A stretch of 64,000 nucleotides of DNA from Deltaproteobacteria bacterium RIFCSPHIGHO2_02_FULL_44_16 (GCA_001798185.1 MGRM01000009.1:1-64000), one strand, 5' to 3'; counted from the first letter of the stretch, positions 1 through 8,300 are shown. The notes: generated by a model from the sequence alone, not told the origin. A program made the numbers and translations.

Positions 1-24
1 AGTGTATGAATGGAGTATGTCAAT

Positions 25-96
25 AAGTGCCGTGCACTTAATGTGAAAAAAGATGCCTTATAATGCACTTTCATCGCAATTAAGTGCACGGCACTT
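25..96. repeat. Paired dyads AAGTGCCGTGCACTT forming an 18-bp inverted repeat
   Basis: Positions 25-42 and 79-96 are perfect reverse complements over 18 bp. Each arm also contains a 15-bp dyad, AAGTGC-CGT-GCACTT, so the same operator-like site occurs twice, about 57 bp apart. The stretch lies just downstream of the hemH stop and ahead of whatever gene lies to the left. It could be a pair of repressor sites for a leftward gene, a small mobile-like repeat, or a weak terminator for hemH; no T-run follows the arm, so a terminator is the least likely. Nothing else is visible in bases 1-107. Confidence 0.6.
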
Positions 97-107
97 CATT
101 GAAGAAT

Positions 108-1151
108 TTATTTGCACCAAGCAGCTAAGGTCTCAATCCAAGCAGGATGATCATTCAGACAAGGAAGCAGCGTCAACTCCTCTCCTCCAGCTTCTCGAAA
201 AACGTCTCGTCCCCGCATCCCAATCTCTTCCAAGGTTTCGAGACAATCGACTGTAAAGCCGGGAGAGAGGACGAGCAATTTTTTAACACCTCTTTTTGCT
301 AAGGACCGAATCGTCTCTTCGGTAAAGGGGGTGAGCCACTCATCTTTTCCAAATCGAGATTGATATGCCATGGAATATTTTTCAGGTGAAAGCGAAAGTA
401 AGTCCACGAGACCTTCGGTAGTTCGTTTTGTTTGTGCACGATAACAGGTTTCATGTGCAACCTGAAAAAGCACTGCCCCTCCCGTTGTTTGTGGTGGCGC
501 ACAACAGGCTTCAGAAGCAAGACAATATTTTCCCGTCGGATCAGTTTTGCGAAGATGACGAAGAGGGACTCCATGATATGTCAAAAGGAGATGGTCAAAA
601 TCTTTTGTGAGAAATGGTTTGATGCTTTCCACAATTGCCTTGAGGTAATCACGTCTTTCAAAAAACGGAGGGATAATTTTTAAAGTAACGTGACGAGCTT
701 CTTTTTTTTGAAGAGAGCGCAGCTCTTTTTGCACTTCCACAACAGCCGTCTCATAACTTGCCATCGCATAATGAGGGTATTGCGGAATCAATAAAATTTC
801 ATCGAGCTCTGGATCAGAAAGTAATTCTTTCAGTGCTCCTCGAATGGAGGGATTTCCATAACGCATACCAAGCGCAACAGGGAACTTCGCTCTTTTCTGC
901 ACAAACCTTCGAACACGTTCACTGATAACGAGCAACGGAGAACCTTCTTCTGTCCAAATTTGCTGATAGGCATGTGCTGTCTGCTTCGAACGCTTTGGAA
1001 GCACACGACAACAAACAATGAACTTGCGAAGAAGATAAGGAACGTCCAGCACACGAGAATCCATCAAAAACTGATGAAGATAACGTCGCACATCAGCAAT
1101 GGACGGGGAATCAGGAGAGCCTAAATTTACGAGTAAAACGCCGCGCGACAT
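108..1151 (-). CDS. hemH: Ferrochelatase, internal-cysteine [2Fe-2S] class
   Basis: Inserts ferrous iron into protoporphyrin IX (or the coproporphyrin equivalent), the last metal step of haem synthesis. The 347-residue product has the family opening VLLVNLGSPDSP, the catalytic histidine in TYHGVP (His193) and the conserved glutamates in ETLEEIG near residue 305. Four cysteines (210, 216, 217, 236) cluster inside the protein, with no cysteine-rich C-terminal tail. This matches the described class in which an internal segment ligates a [2Fe-2S] cluster (Myxococcus, Bdellovibrio). The start overlaps the upstream permease gene by 41 bp and has GGAG 11 nt before it, so hemH is the last cistron of the metal-uptake operon. 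Family assignment is firm; the cluster is inferred from cysteine positions. Confidence 0.95.
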   Translation of the reverse strand: MSRGVLLVNLGSPDSPSIADVRRYLHQFLMDSRVLDVPYLLRKFIVCCRVLPKRSKQTAHAYQQIWTEEGSPLLVISERVRRFVQKRAKFPVALGMRYGNPSIRGALKELLSDPELDEILLIPQYPHYAMASYETAVVEVQKELRSLQKKEARHVTLKIIPPFFERRDYLKAIVESIKPFLTKDFDHLLLTYHGVPLRHLRKTDPTGKYCLASEACCAPPQTTGGAVLFQVAHETCYRAQTKRTTEGLVDLLSLSPEKYSMAYQSRFGKDEWLTPFTEETIRSLAKRGVKKLLVLSPGFTVDCLETLEEIGMRGRDVFREAGGEELTLLPCLNDHPAWIETLAAWCK

Positions 1152-2001
1152 AAGAAGTCAGAACTCCATAACGGGGGCTTCCTAAAAAAGCGAGGAGAAA
1201 AAGAAATCCTGCGACGGCTGCCATAGCTCCTGCAATCGAAGCATCGAGGGCGTGCGCCAGAAGATATCCAAAAAGAGAAGAGAGCGCTCCGACGGCGGCC
1301 GCAATGACAAGCATCGATGAAAGTCGGTCGGTCAAAAGATAGGCTGTTGCCGCTGGAGCGATGAGCATGGCAACGACCAAAATAGCACCGATACTTTCAA
1401 ATGCAGCAACCGTCGTCAGTGAAACAGCAGTCATGAGCATATAGTGAAAAAATCTCGTTGAGATACCGAGAGAATGCGCAAGCAGCGGGTCAAATGTGGT
1501 GACTTTCAACTCTTTATAACAGAAAAAAATAAAAAGAAGATCGAACAAAAAAATACTTCCTAAAATCCACACGGCTCGCGGTCCCCAGGAATTTCCGGCA
1601 ACAATCCAGATATCCCAGGGAACATACGCAATTTCACCGTACAAAACACATTCTTGATCGAGATCTACTTGGCCTGCAAATGCAGAAATGAGAATCACTC
1701 CGAGCGCAAAAAGCCAGGTGAATGTCACGCCAATCGACGCATCTTGTTGAAGTCGTCCCGTACGATGCAAAAGTTCCGTGACAAACGCCGTAAGAAGTCC
1801 GCACGCTGCTGCGCCAAGCAGCATCGGAATGGGATGGCGACTGTTGGAGATGAGAAACGCAAGCGCAATACCGGGCAAAACTGCATGACTGATCGCATCA
1901 CCAAGCATCGACATACGACGCAACACTAAAAAAGATCCCAGCATGCCGCACGATGCCGAAGCTAAAATACCGGTCATGATAATCCAAAAACTCGCTGTCA
2001 T
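1111..2001 (-). CDS. Metal ABC transporter permease (TroD/YtgD-like)
   Basis: Integral membrane subunit of a Mn/Zn/Fe ABC-3 family importer in the inner membrane. The 296-residue protein is almost wholly hydrophobic with about eight membrane segments. It carries the family signature for a paired permease (MLGDAISHAVLPGIALAF near residues 32-49) and the DPLLAHSLG and ESIGAILVVAMLIAPAATA blocks. A GAGGAAAG ribosome site precedes the ATG. It is separated from the upstream permease-repressor gene by 207 bp that hold a palindromic repeat, unlike the other junctions of the operon, which overlap. It presumably forms a heterodimer with the product of 2209-3489. The metal cannot be read from the permease alone. 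Confidence 0.92.
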   Translation of the reverse strand: MTASFWIIMTGILASASCGMLGSFLVLRRMSMLGDAISHAVLPGIALAFLISNSRHPIPMLLGAAACGLLTAFVTELLHRTGRLQQDASIGVTFTWLFALGVILISAFAGQVDLDQECVLYGEIAYVPWDIWIVAGNSWGPRAVWILGSIFLFDLLFIFFCYKELKVTTFDPLLAHSLGISTRFFHYMLMTAVSLTTVAAFESIGAILVVAMLIAPAATAYLLTDRLSSMLVIAAAVGALSSLFGYLLAHALDASIAGAMAAVAGFLFLLAFLGSPRYGVLTSYVARRFTRKFRLS

Positions 2002-2055
2002 ACTTTCCTCACTCTACTTATTACCAAACTGATTCACATTTTCTCTCGGGGAACC

Positions 2056-2173
2056 TCTGAAAAACTCTGACTCACTGCCGATGTTGTCATCCCTGCGAAG
2101 GCAGGGATCCAGAAGTGACTGACAATACTGGATTCCCGCCTACGCGGGAATGACATTATGAAGTTTTTCAGAG
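2056..2173. repeat. Palindromic repeat copy A with outer terminal inverted repeats
   Basis: The core at 2086-2154 has two hairpin halves, GTCATCCCTGC...GCAGGGAT and GATTCCCGCC...GCGGGAATGAC, the same plan as the copies at 5273, 5879, 16949 and 37424. This copy alone has an outer 11-bp inverted repeat, CTCTGAAAAAC (2055-2065) against GTTTTTCAGAG (2163-2173), giving it a MITE-like outline of about 119 bp. It lies between two cistrons of the metal operon and could reduce expression of the distal permease and hemH. No transposase is nearby. Confidence 0.8.
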
Positions 2174-2208
2174 AGTCCTTAGGTCTTCGATCCATTATTT
2201 GCAGTGTA

Positions 2209-3489
2209 TTATCCATGGTCGCTTTCAGGAATCGGTTTCAAATGAGGATCGCGCTTTGGATGCTGCAATAAGGTTTCAAGTTCTGCTTCCAGTTCAGGCG
2301 TCAAAATATGTTCGATCTCTTCTGCGTCAACGTGAACTTGTGTGTGACGCAGATGCAAATAGCGACTCAAATAGAGTTCCCAGAGTCGATGTCGACGTAT
2401 CAGTTTCTTGGCTTCGGAGCGTCCATTGCTGGTGAGCTGCCAATGCTCAGGTTTTTCACCGCCAAGAATCAATTCTTTTTGTTCTAAGATCGAAAGCAAT
2501 TGAAGTGCAGAGCGAACCGACAAAGCACGATAACGACGAATCTCATCCAGAGAAAAAAATCGCTCTGAGCCTTCTTCTTCTAAGCGATAGAACGTAAGTA
2601 AAATATTTTCGCAATTCATACGTCGGTGATTTCCTCGATGTCGTTGCCATCTCGGAAGAATGCCACGCTTTGGAGCCATGAGAATTGAAATCGCAAAAAA
2701 AAGTGTGATCGTCATCACAATCCAAGGACCTGTTGGCATGCGAGGAGCAAGCGCACTTGCAATCGCACCGGTTGCTCCTGAAAAAGCGCCAAAGAGACCA
2801 GCAAGCAGAAGCATGACCGGAAGACGATCGGTCCACTGACGAGCCGCAGCTGCAGGAGTAATCAGCATCGAGGCCATGAGCACAACACCGACCGCTTGAA
2901 GACCTGTCGTCACCACCAGAACAATGAGAAGGGTTAAGAAAACATCCATCAGAGTTGTGGGGAGTCCAATGGCTGAAGCAAAAGAACGATCAAACGCCAT
3001 GAGTTTGAATTCTTTATACGCAAAGAAAACTGCAACGAGTAAAAGTACTGCGAGAGTTCCAAACACTTGAACATCGCGACCAATCAGAGAAGCAGCTTGA
3101 CCAAAAAGAAATTTATCAAGCCCTGATTGATTTCCATAAGGTTGATGTTGAATATACGTAAGGAGTAAAATGCCGATCCCAAAAAAAACAGAGAGGACAA
3201 GTCCAATTGCCGCATCTTCCTTGATGCGACTTTTTTCTGTGATCACGTTGATTGCAAAACTTCCGAGAAGAGCTGTTGTTGCAGCTCCGAGAATAATCAC
3301 GAGAGGATGTTTTGTCTGGGTCAGAAGATAGGCAATGCAAATGCCGGGGAGTGCCGCATGCGCGATAGCATCACCAACTAACGCACGCTTTCGAAGGAAA
3401 GCAAAACAACCGAGGACACCACTGCTGATCCCAAAAAAAACAGAACCGAAAAGAACATACTGAACATTCGCATCAAAGAGAATGTTCAT
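2209..3489 (-). CDS. Metal ABC permease fused to a DtxR-type metalloregulator domain (YtgCR-like)
   Basis: Residues 1 to about 280 are an ABC-3 metal permease with the signature LVGDAIAHAALPGICIAYLL. After a basic linker, residues from about 297 to 426 match the DtxR/IdeR family: a winged-helix part (SLDEIRRYRALSVRSALQLL...LTSNGRSEAKKL) and a dimerisation/metal part (RRHRLWELYLSRYL...VDAEEIEHILTPELE...DPHLKPIP). The usual TxCPHGxPIP cysteine region reads RDPHLKPIP. I start at the ATG at 3489 because AAGGA lies 8 nt upstream. The gene overlaps the ATPase gene by 17 bp. Chlamydia YtgCR has the same domain order and releases its repressor half by cleavage. Whether this protein is cleaved or binds DNA is unknown. 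Confidence 0.9.
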   Translation of the reverse strand: MNILFDANVQYVLFGSVFFGISSGVLGCFAFLRKRALVGDAIAHAALPGICIAYLLTQTKHPLVIILGAATTALLGSFAINVITEKSRIKEDAAIGLVLSVFFGIGILLLTYIQHQPYGNQSGLDKFLFGQAASLIGRDVQVFGTLAVLLLVAVFFAYKEFKLMAFDRSFASAIGLPTTLMDVFLTLLIVLVVTTGLQAVGVVLMASMLITPAAAARQWTDRLPVMLLLAGLFGAFSGATGAIASALAPRMPTGPWIVMTITLFFAISILMAPKRGILPRWQRHRGNHRRMNCENILLTFYRLEEEGSERFFSLDEIRRYRALSVRSALQLLSILEQKELILGGEKPEHWQLTSNGRSEAKKLIRRHRLWELYLSRYLHLRHTQVHVDAEEIEHILTPELEAELETLLQHPKRDPHLKPIPESDHG

Positions 3490-4270
3490 GATCTTGTTCC
3501 TTCCGCTTTGCAATCTCTTCTCCCACTGCTGCTAACATATTCAGTCGTCCGCCGTATGTTTCTTGAATACGCTCTTCGGTAAAAACATCTTTGATCGGTC
3601 CAAAGGCAACCAAGCGTTGATTGAGAAGAAGCACATCATCAAAATAATGGGGAACCGTTTGAAGATCGTGATGAACGACCAGAATTGTTTTCCCCTGTTG
3701 TTTTAATTCGCGAAGCAGAAAAATAATCGCCTGCTCGGTCGCAGCGTCGACACCGGCAAAAGGTTCATCCATCAAATAAATAGTCGCTTCTTGCGCAAGC
3801 GCTCGCGCGAGAAAAACACGCTGCTGCTGACCTCCGGAGAGCTGACTGATCTGGCGATGCGCATAGCCTTGCATCCCGAGTTTTTCCAGACACTCCTGCG
3901 CAAACAAACGGTGTTGTTTGTTGGGGCGACGAAAAAGAGGAATCTTTCCATAGCGACCCATGAGCACCACATCGAGCGCGTTCGTCGGAAAATCCCAATC
4001 AACAGAACCACGCTGCGGAACATATCCTAAAAGATGTCGTTGACGTTTGAGTGATTCGCCAAAAACAGAAATCGTGCCGGAAGCAAGCGGAAGAAGTCCC
4101 ATGATCGCTTTAATAAACGTCGACTTTCCCGCACCGTTTGGACCCACAATCCCGATCAAGCGACCTTCAGGAATATCAAGATTCACATTCCACAGCACTG
4201 GACGACGATGATACGCAACGGCCAGATCACGCACAGAAATGGGAGCTGCTTTCTCATTTGATGTCTGCAT
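3473..4270 (-). CDS. Metal ABC transporter ATPase (TroB/YtgB-like)
   Basis: Cytoplasmic ATP-hydrolysing subunit of the metal importer. The 265-residue protein shows Walker A GPNGAGKST (about residue 43), a Q-loop at GYVPQRG, the ABC signature LSGGQQQR, Walker B IYLMDEPFAGVD and the switch histidine in VVHHD. It overlaps the upstream substrate-binding gene by 17 bp and the downstream permease gene by 17 bp, so all three are translationally linked. The length is ordinary for the family. Confidence 0.95.
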   Translation of the reverse strand: MQTSNEKAAPISVRDLAVAYHRRPVLWNVNLDIPEGRLIGIVGPNGAGKSTFIKAIMGLLPLASGTISVFGESLKRQRHLLGYVPQRGSVDWDFPTNALDVVLMGRYGKIPLFRRPNKQHRLFAQECLEKLGMQGYAHRQISQLSGGQQQRVFLARALAQEATIYLMDEPFAGVDAATEQAIIFLLRELKQQGKTILVVHHDLQTVPHYFDDVLLLNQRLVAFGPIKDVFTEERIQETYGGRLNMLAAVGEEIAKRKEQDHEHSL

Positions 4271-5231
4271 GATCCCCTCTCCCTAAAAGAGCATTGGTGA
4301 TTGTGGTCACATTCGCACGGACCATGCCGATATAATTTCCTTCCGGAGTGCCGGGTTTCCCCATCGCATCAGAAAAAAGTGTTCCTCCAATAATGACATC
4401 GTGTCTTCGTTTTCGTACTCCTTCGACGACCGCTTCGATAGAGCGTTGCGGAATACTCGACTCTACAAAAACAGCTTTGATTTTTCGATCGACAATAAGA
4501 TCGACTAAACGCTGGACATCTTTCAGACCAAACTCGGAAACCGTGCTAATCCCTTGAAGTGCCACGACATGAATATTGTAAGCTCGCCCAAAATATCCAA
4601 ACGCATCGTGCGCGGTGACGAGTACTCGTTGTGGTGCTGGAATTTTTGCGATCGTATCACGACACCATTGATCCAGATGAAGTAACTCTTCGCGATACGC
4701 CTTCATATTGCGACGAAATTCATCAGCATGTTTTGGATCAAGATCAGCAAGCCCTTCAGCAATCATCGGAAGCGTTTCTGCCCAGAGTTTCACATCAAAC
4801 CAGACGTGCGGATCATAGTGACCCTGAAACTCCGGAGGCTCACGTAACATCTCCGGATTCAAATTATCGGTGAGAGCTACCACAGGACGAGTGCGTGCCA
4901 TCTTCACAAAAATATCTCCCATTTTTCCTTCGAGATTCAGACCATTATAAAAAATAATATCTGCATTCATGAGACGCTGAATGTCTCCTTCACTTGCTTT
5001 ATACAGATGCGGATCAACTCCTGGTCCCATGAGACCCGTCACCTTTACGTACGAACCACCGATTCGCTCTACTGCATCAGCAATCATCCCGGTGGTGGTG
5101 ACCGCATTGATCGGTGTCTCGATACTAAATGATTTCTTTGAACTTGAAGTCGTCGTTTCATCAGCTTTTGAGCAAGCGATAAGAAGAGCGAACACCATCA
5201 TTCCAAAATAAAACCATCGAACTTTTTTCAT
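4254..5231 (-). CDS. Metal-binding substrate lipoprotein (TroA/ZnuA family)
   Basis: Periplasmic substrate-binding component. The signal ends in a lipobox, LLIAC, with Cys20 as lipidation site, followed by a Ser/Thr-rich tether. Predicted metal ligands are His75 (VDPHLY), His142 (YDPHVW), His208 (TAHDAF) and Asp288 (FSDAMG). This His-His-His-Asp set is the TroA/ZnuA type; PsaA/MntC-type proteins usually have Glu at the third place. The family binds Zn, Mn or Fe, and the adjacent mntR favours Mn. A CAGGAGAGAG ribosome site lies just before the ATG. First gene of the leftward operon; a palindromic repeat (5273-5331) sits in its leader. Confidence 0.93.
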   Translation of the reverse strand: MKKVRWFYFGMMVFALLIACSKADETTTSSSKKSFSIETPINAVTTTGMIADAVERIGGSYVKVTGLMGPGVDPHLYKASEGDIQRLMNADIIFYNGLNLEGKMGDIFVKMARTRPVVALTDNLNPEMLREPPEFQGHYDPHVWFDVKLWAETLPMIAEGLADLDPKHADEFRRNMKAYREELLHLDQWCRDTIAKIPAPQRVLVTAHDAFGYFGRAYNIHVVALQGISTVSEFGLKDVQRLVDLIVDRKIKAVFVESSIPQRSIEAVVEGVRKRRHDVIIGGTLFSDAMGKPGTPEGNYIGMVRANVTTITNALLGRGDHADIK

Positions 5232-5272
5232 ACTCTCTCCTGTATTTTTAAATTACAACAAAAAAATCTATC

Positions 5273-5331
5273 GTCATTCCCGCATGTCGTAAGCGGGAAT
5301 CTCATGAGATCCCCGCCTGCGCGGGGATGAC
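5273..5331. repeat. Palindromic repeat copy B
   Basis: Two abutting hairpins: GTCATTCCCGC...GCGGGAAT then GATCCCCGCC...GCGGGGATGAC, joined by CTCATGA. It lies in the leader of the metal operon. Copy D (16949-17007) is almost identical, and the likeness continues about 18 bp past the hairpin (ATAAGTTYATTTTGTTAC), so the repeat unit is longer than the visible dyad. Confidence 0.85.
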
Positions 5332-5374
5332 ATAAGTTTATTTTGTTACTCATTTTTAGTCATTACTTAAAATT

Positions 5375-5388
5375 TTAGCCTTGGCTAA
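5375..5388. promoter_or_regulatory. DtxR/MntR-like operator TTAGCC-TT-GGCTAA
   Basis: A perfect 6+6 bp dyad with a 2-bp centre in the gap between the divergent metal-uptake operon and mntR, 28 bp before the mntR ATG. The TAGCC/GGCTA half-sites resemble binding sites of DtxR-family regulators, including E. coli MntR boxes. The likely job is metal-dependent repression of both divergent units by the adjacent MntR, possibly also by the regulator domain fused to the permease. Confidence 0.65.
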
Positions 5389-5416
5389 TTCTTTTCTCTG
5401 TGTAATAGGGATCGGC

Positions 5417-5824
5417 ATGAGTGTCAAGAATCGAAAATTTACCAAGGTCCGTAACGATCATGTGCATGAAAAGGCGGAAGATTACGTCGAAATGATTCAG
5501 GAGCTGGTGAATGAACAGGGAGAAGCAAGAGTCACCGTTCTCGCAAAGCACTTTGGTGTCACTCCTGTCACTGCCCACAAAATTGTGGCTCGTCTGCAGC
5601 GAGAAAAACTTGTGACATCAAAACCCTATCGTTCCGTTTTTTTAACAGAGCACGGAAAACGACTCGCCAAACAAAGTCGCGAGCGACATCATATCGTGTA
5701 TACCTTTTTACGAAAACTCGGAGTTCCGGAACCTATTGCAAATACTGATGCTGAAGGAATGGAGCATCACGTGAGTCCTGAAACACTTTCCAAAATGAAA
5801 GCATTTCTCAAAACCAAAATCTAA
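5417..5824 (+). CDS. mntR: Manganese-responsive regulator MntR (DtxR family)
   Basis: Metal-sensing repressor of metal uptake. The 135-residue protein has the winged-helix DNA-binding part (GEARVTVLAKHFGVTPVTAH, with the wing around YRSVFLTEHG) and the short proteobacterial dimerisation/metal region ending in ANTDAEGMEHHVSPETL. There is no C-terminal SH3-like domain, as expected for MntR. I start at ATG 5417, which has AGGG just upstream; an in-frame TTG at 5381 would put the operator inside the coding region. It is divergent from the metal ABC operon it probably controls. The next gene starts 14 bp after it with its own strong ribosome site. Confidence 0.88.
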   Translation: MSVKNRKFTKVRNDHVHEKAEDYVEMIQELVNEQGEARVTVLAKHFGVTPVTAHKIVARLQREKLVTSKPYRSVFLTEHGKRLAKQSRERHHIVYTFLRKLGVPEPIANTDAEGMEHHVSPETLSKMKAFLKTKI

Positions 5825-5838
5825 AAAGGAGTTATGAC

Positions 5839-6780
5839 ATGAAAAAATTTGGAGCTTATCTCATAAATCACTTTCATTGTCATTCCCGCGCAGGCGGGAA
5901 TCCAGAAATATTAAAAACACTGGATCCCTGCCTTCGCAGGGATGACAAAAATGATCAAAAAGCCATTTATGAGCTGGGCTCTAGTTGGTTGCTCGCAATG
6001 ATCTGCGTTGTATTCTTCGCGAACGAAGTAAACGCCGCTTCAAAAAATTGGGACGATGTTCTTGTCACCGATCGTCCTGACGCTGCAGAAGCAAGCGAGA
6101 CTGTTGGAAAATATCGATTTCAAATTGAAACAAGTTTTGCCTTTGATCATGATGAAGATGCCGGTGTTTCAACAAACAATTACAATTTTCCAACACTCAT
6201 CAAATTTGGGGTAACAGATTGGGCAGAAGTACGACTCGAAGCACCGTTTCTCAATATTCAAACACAAACTGGAACATCATCGACAACGGGGTTTACCGAC
6301 ATTGATCTTGGCACAAAAGTGCATCTCCAAGACAATGAGGGGGCTGCACCCTCTCTCGGGTTTCTCTTTCATCTGACCCTCCCGACAGGAAAAGATATTT
6401 TTTCAGCAAATACGGTCGAACCAAAATTTGTGGTGCTCATGGATTGGGAGCTTCCTCAAAAATTTTCGTTGGGAATAAACTTTGGGCTCGACATTCCTGT
6501 GACGGATGCTAACGGAAATAAATTTGCACGATTTCTGTATGCTGGAGCTCTTAATCGCCCTCTCCCTATTCCAGCGCTCGATGATCGTTTAGGAATGTTC
6601 ATCGAATTTGCAGGAGCTGTCCCCATGATGGAAGGTCCAAAAGGAGAGCATCGCTTCGATACAGGTTTTGGGTTTCTCTTAACTCCTGACATGAAGATCG
6701 ATACGTTTGCCCAAGTCGGACTGACTGAAGCTTCACCCGATATTGGAACTGGATTGGGTTTTAGTTGGAGAATTCTTTAA
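5839..6780 (+). CDS. Outer-membrane beta-barrel, phenol MetA-like family, repeat in its leader
   Basis: Probably an outer-membrane channel of the MetA-pathway (PF13557-like) family. It has the typical opening LVTDRPDAAEASETVGKYRF and alternating beta-strand sequence to the C-terminus. Substrate unknown. The start at 5839 is fixed by AAGGAG 7 nt upstream. Residues from about 14 to 36 are translation of palindromic repeat copy C. The hydrophobic signal core (SSWLLAMICVVFF) and the cleavage site NVNA-like ANEVNA/AS come only after it, so the positively charged n-region has grown by about 25 residues. The gene ends head-to-head with the next one, overlapping by 3 bp. Confidence 0.8.
   Translation: MKKFGAYLINHFHCHSRAGGNPEILKTLDPCLRRDDKNDQKAIYELGSSWLLAMICVVFFANEVNAASKNWDDVLVTDRPDAAEASETVGKYRFQIETSFAFDHDEDAGVSTNNYNFPTLIKFGVTDWAEVRLEAPFLNIQTQTGTSSTTGFTDIDLGTKVHLQDNEGAAPSLGFLFHLTLPTGKDIFSANTVEPKFVVLMDWELPQKFSLGINFGLDIPVTDANGNKFARFLYAGALNRPLPIPALDDRLGMFIEFAGAVPMMEGPKGEHRFDTGFGFLLTPDMKIDTFAQVGLTEASPDIGTGLGFSWRIL
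5879..5946. repeat. Palindromic repeat copy C, inside a coding region
   Basis: GTCATTCCCGCG...GCGGGAATCCAG followed by CTGGATCCCTGCC...GCAGGGATGAC. It lies in frame within the first 36 codons of the 5839 gene and encodes a Cys/Arg/Gly-rich stretch ahead of the signal core. The reading frame is open through both hairpins. Confidence 0.9.
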
Positions 6781-8300
6781 CCCCCCACATCGGTCGGAGC
6801 AGTTGGAACCGTAAACGTGAAATCAGTGAGCGGAACCAAATTATTCGTGACATCACTTGTTGCTGCTGCACGATCGTTTGTGGGATTTCCACCATCAACT
6901 GAAGTATAGGTAAAATTGTCCCCTACTGAAGCATTGCAATCATTTTTGGGAGCAAACGTTATATTCGAGCTTGTCGCCGTAAATTCAGTGGCTCCACTTG
7001 CTTTGCTGATTTCCTGTCGCTGTGCTCGGGCAATACCAGTATGACTTTGTCCAGGACCCGCCCAATTACAAATAAATTTGGTCACCTTCCCGAGATCCGT
7101 TGTTGTTCCAATTTCAACACCCATACCTGCATACGCTGTTCCGGTAATATTTCCACTTGCGTCGGCTGTTGTCGTAATATTGAACACACGACTGCTATCA
7201 TCACCCTGCCCTGCTTGCCATGCATACGCCACTGTCCCCGTTCCATTGCTTGGGTTAATGCTCGCAACCATATAGTTAGCATTATCTCCCCAACCACTCG
7301 CACTTGTTGCAAGCTGATCTGCAAGGCTGATGTTGTTATCACTATCGAGCTGTTTCCCTGTGCCGCAGAACTGGGCAAATTTCATTTCATAGCTCATCGC
7401 CGTTGCCGATGTCTTTTCATAGAGAATCGTTCCCGCTTGCGTCACACCACTTGCGCCGGATCCAGCACAATTTGATCCCTCACCTTGCGCTTGATTCATG
7501 GTCATTGATACTTTTCCTTTATACGTACTATTATCGGTCGCTGTGGGAATATGTTTTAAGACAATTTTTGCCGTTTGCGCGGTAGCCCCTCCAAATGACA
7601 TCGACATCGTGAGCGTCGATTTATACACTGGATTTGCTCCAGAATCAGCAAGCCGCTCCAGCGTTGCAGCGCTAAAGGTCAAACCCGTCACAGAAACATA
7701 GGTTGAAAGAGCTGACGCAAGATCAACCGAGCTCCCAATCGCAGGGAGTGCAATGCTCGCCTTTTTTCCAGCACACGCAACGGCTCCAAAAACACTGACC
7801 ATATTATCGACAATACTTGCCACTTTTTCCACGAGTTCCGTCATTTTTGCCGCAGCGCAGGCTTGAGTCCCTTGCGTCGCATTCCAAATCGCAAGATCCC
7901 CGCTTGGCATTTGTCCACTATTTGGTGAACCATCTGGATGACCGAGATAATTGACTGACGGCGCATAACAGGAAGTGGAGGTCACCGAGGGGAGCGCCAT
8001 CGTAAATTTACAGTCATTAGTTCCAGCGATAAGAGCCTGAAGCGCTGTCTTTTTTGATGCAAAATCATCTGCAGCGGCATCACCCACTTCGGCCTTTGTC
8101 CAGAAAACGCGTTTTGAAATGGAAGTGCTGGCAGAGCTTGTCGCTGTCGGTGAACTAATCACAAGATCACCTGGGACAGTTTTCCCAGTGGTTGAATCAG
8201 TTGTTGTTGTCGTTGCAGTTGTTGTTGTCGCCGTCGTTCCACCACACGCATTGAAAAAAACGAGACTGACAAACATTCCCCAAATAGAAATCCGTTTCAT
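6777..8300 (-). CDS. Large lipoprotein of unknown function
   Basis: A 507-residue secreted lipoprotein with no family I recognise. The signal MKRISIWGMFVSLVFFNAC gives Cys19 as the lipidated residue. A threonine-rich tether follows (TTATTTTATTTTTDSTTG), and then a long Ser/Thr/Ala/Gly-rich region with scattered cysteines that looks beta-rich. The low-complexity tether and lack of charge suggest a surface or outer-membrane-anchored protein. Its stop codon overlaps the end of the convergent barrel gene by 3 bp, with no terminator between. It appears monocistronic; 69 bp separate its start from the dehydrogenase gene upstream on the same strand. Confidence 0.7.
   Translation of the reverse strand: MKRISIWGMFVSLVFFNACGGTTATTTTATTTTTDSTTGKTVPGDLVISSPTATSSASTSISKRVFWTKAEVGDAAADDFASKKTALQALIAGTNDCKFTMALPSVTSTSCYAPSVNYLGHPDGSPNSGQMPSGDLAIWNATQGTQACAAAKMTELVEKVASIVDNMVSVFGAVACAGKKASIALPAIGSSVDLASALSTYVSVTGLTFSAATLERLADSGANPVYKSTLTMSMSFGGATAQTAKIVLKHIPTATDNSTYKGKVSMTMNQAQGEGSNCAGSGASGVTQAGTILYEKTSATAMSYEMKFAQFCGTGKQLDSDNNISLADQLATSASGWGDNANYMVASINPSNGTGTVAYAWQAGQGDDSSRVFNITTTADASGNITGTAYAGMGVEIGTTTDLGKVTKFICNWAGPGQSHTGIARAQRQEISKASGATEFTATSSNITFAPKNDCNASVGDNFTYTSVDGGNPTNDRAAATSDVTNNLVPLTDFTFTVPTAPTDVGG

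Noticed and set aside
5381-5416. Upstream TTG start for mntR
   Set aside because: It would place the DtxR-like operator inside the gene and has no ribosome site; ATG 5417 has one.
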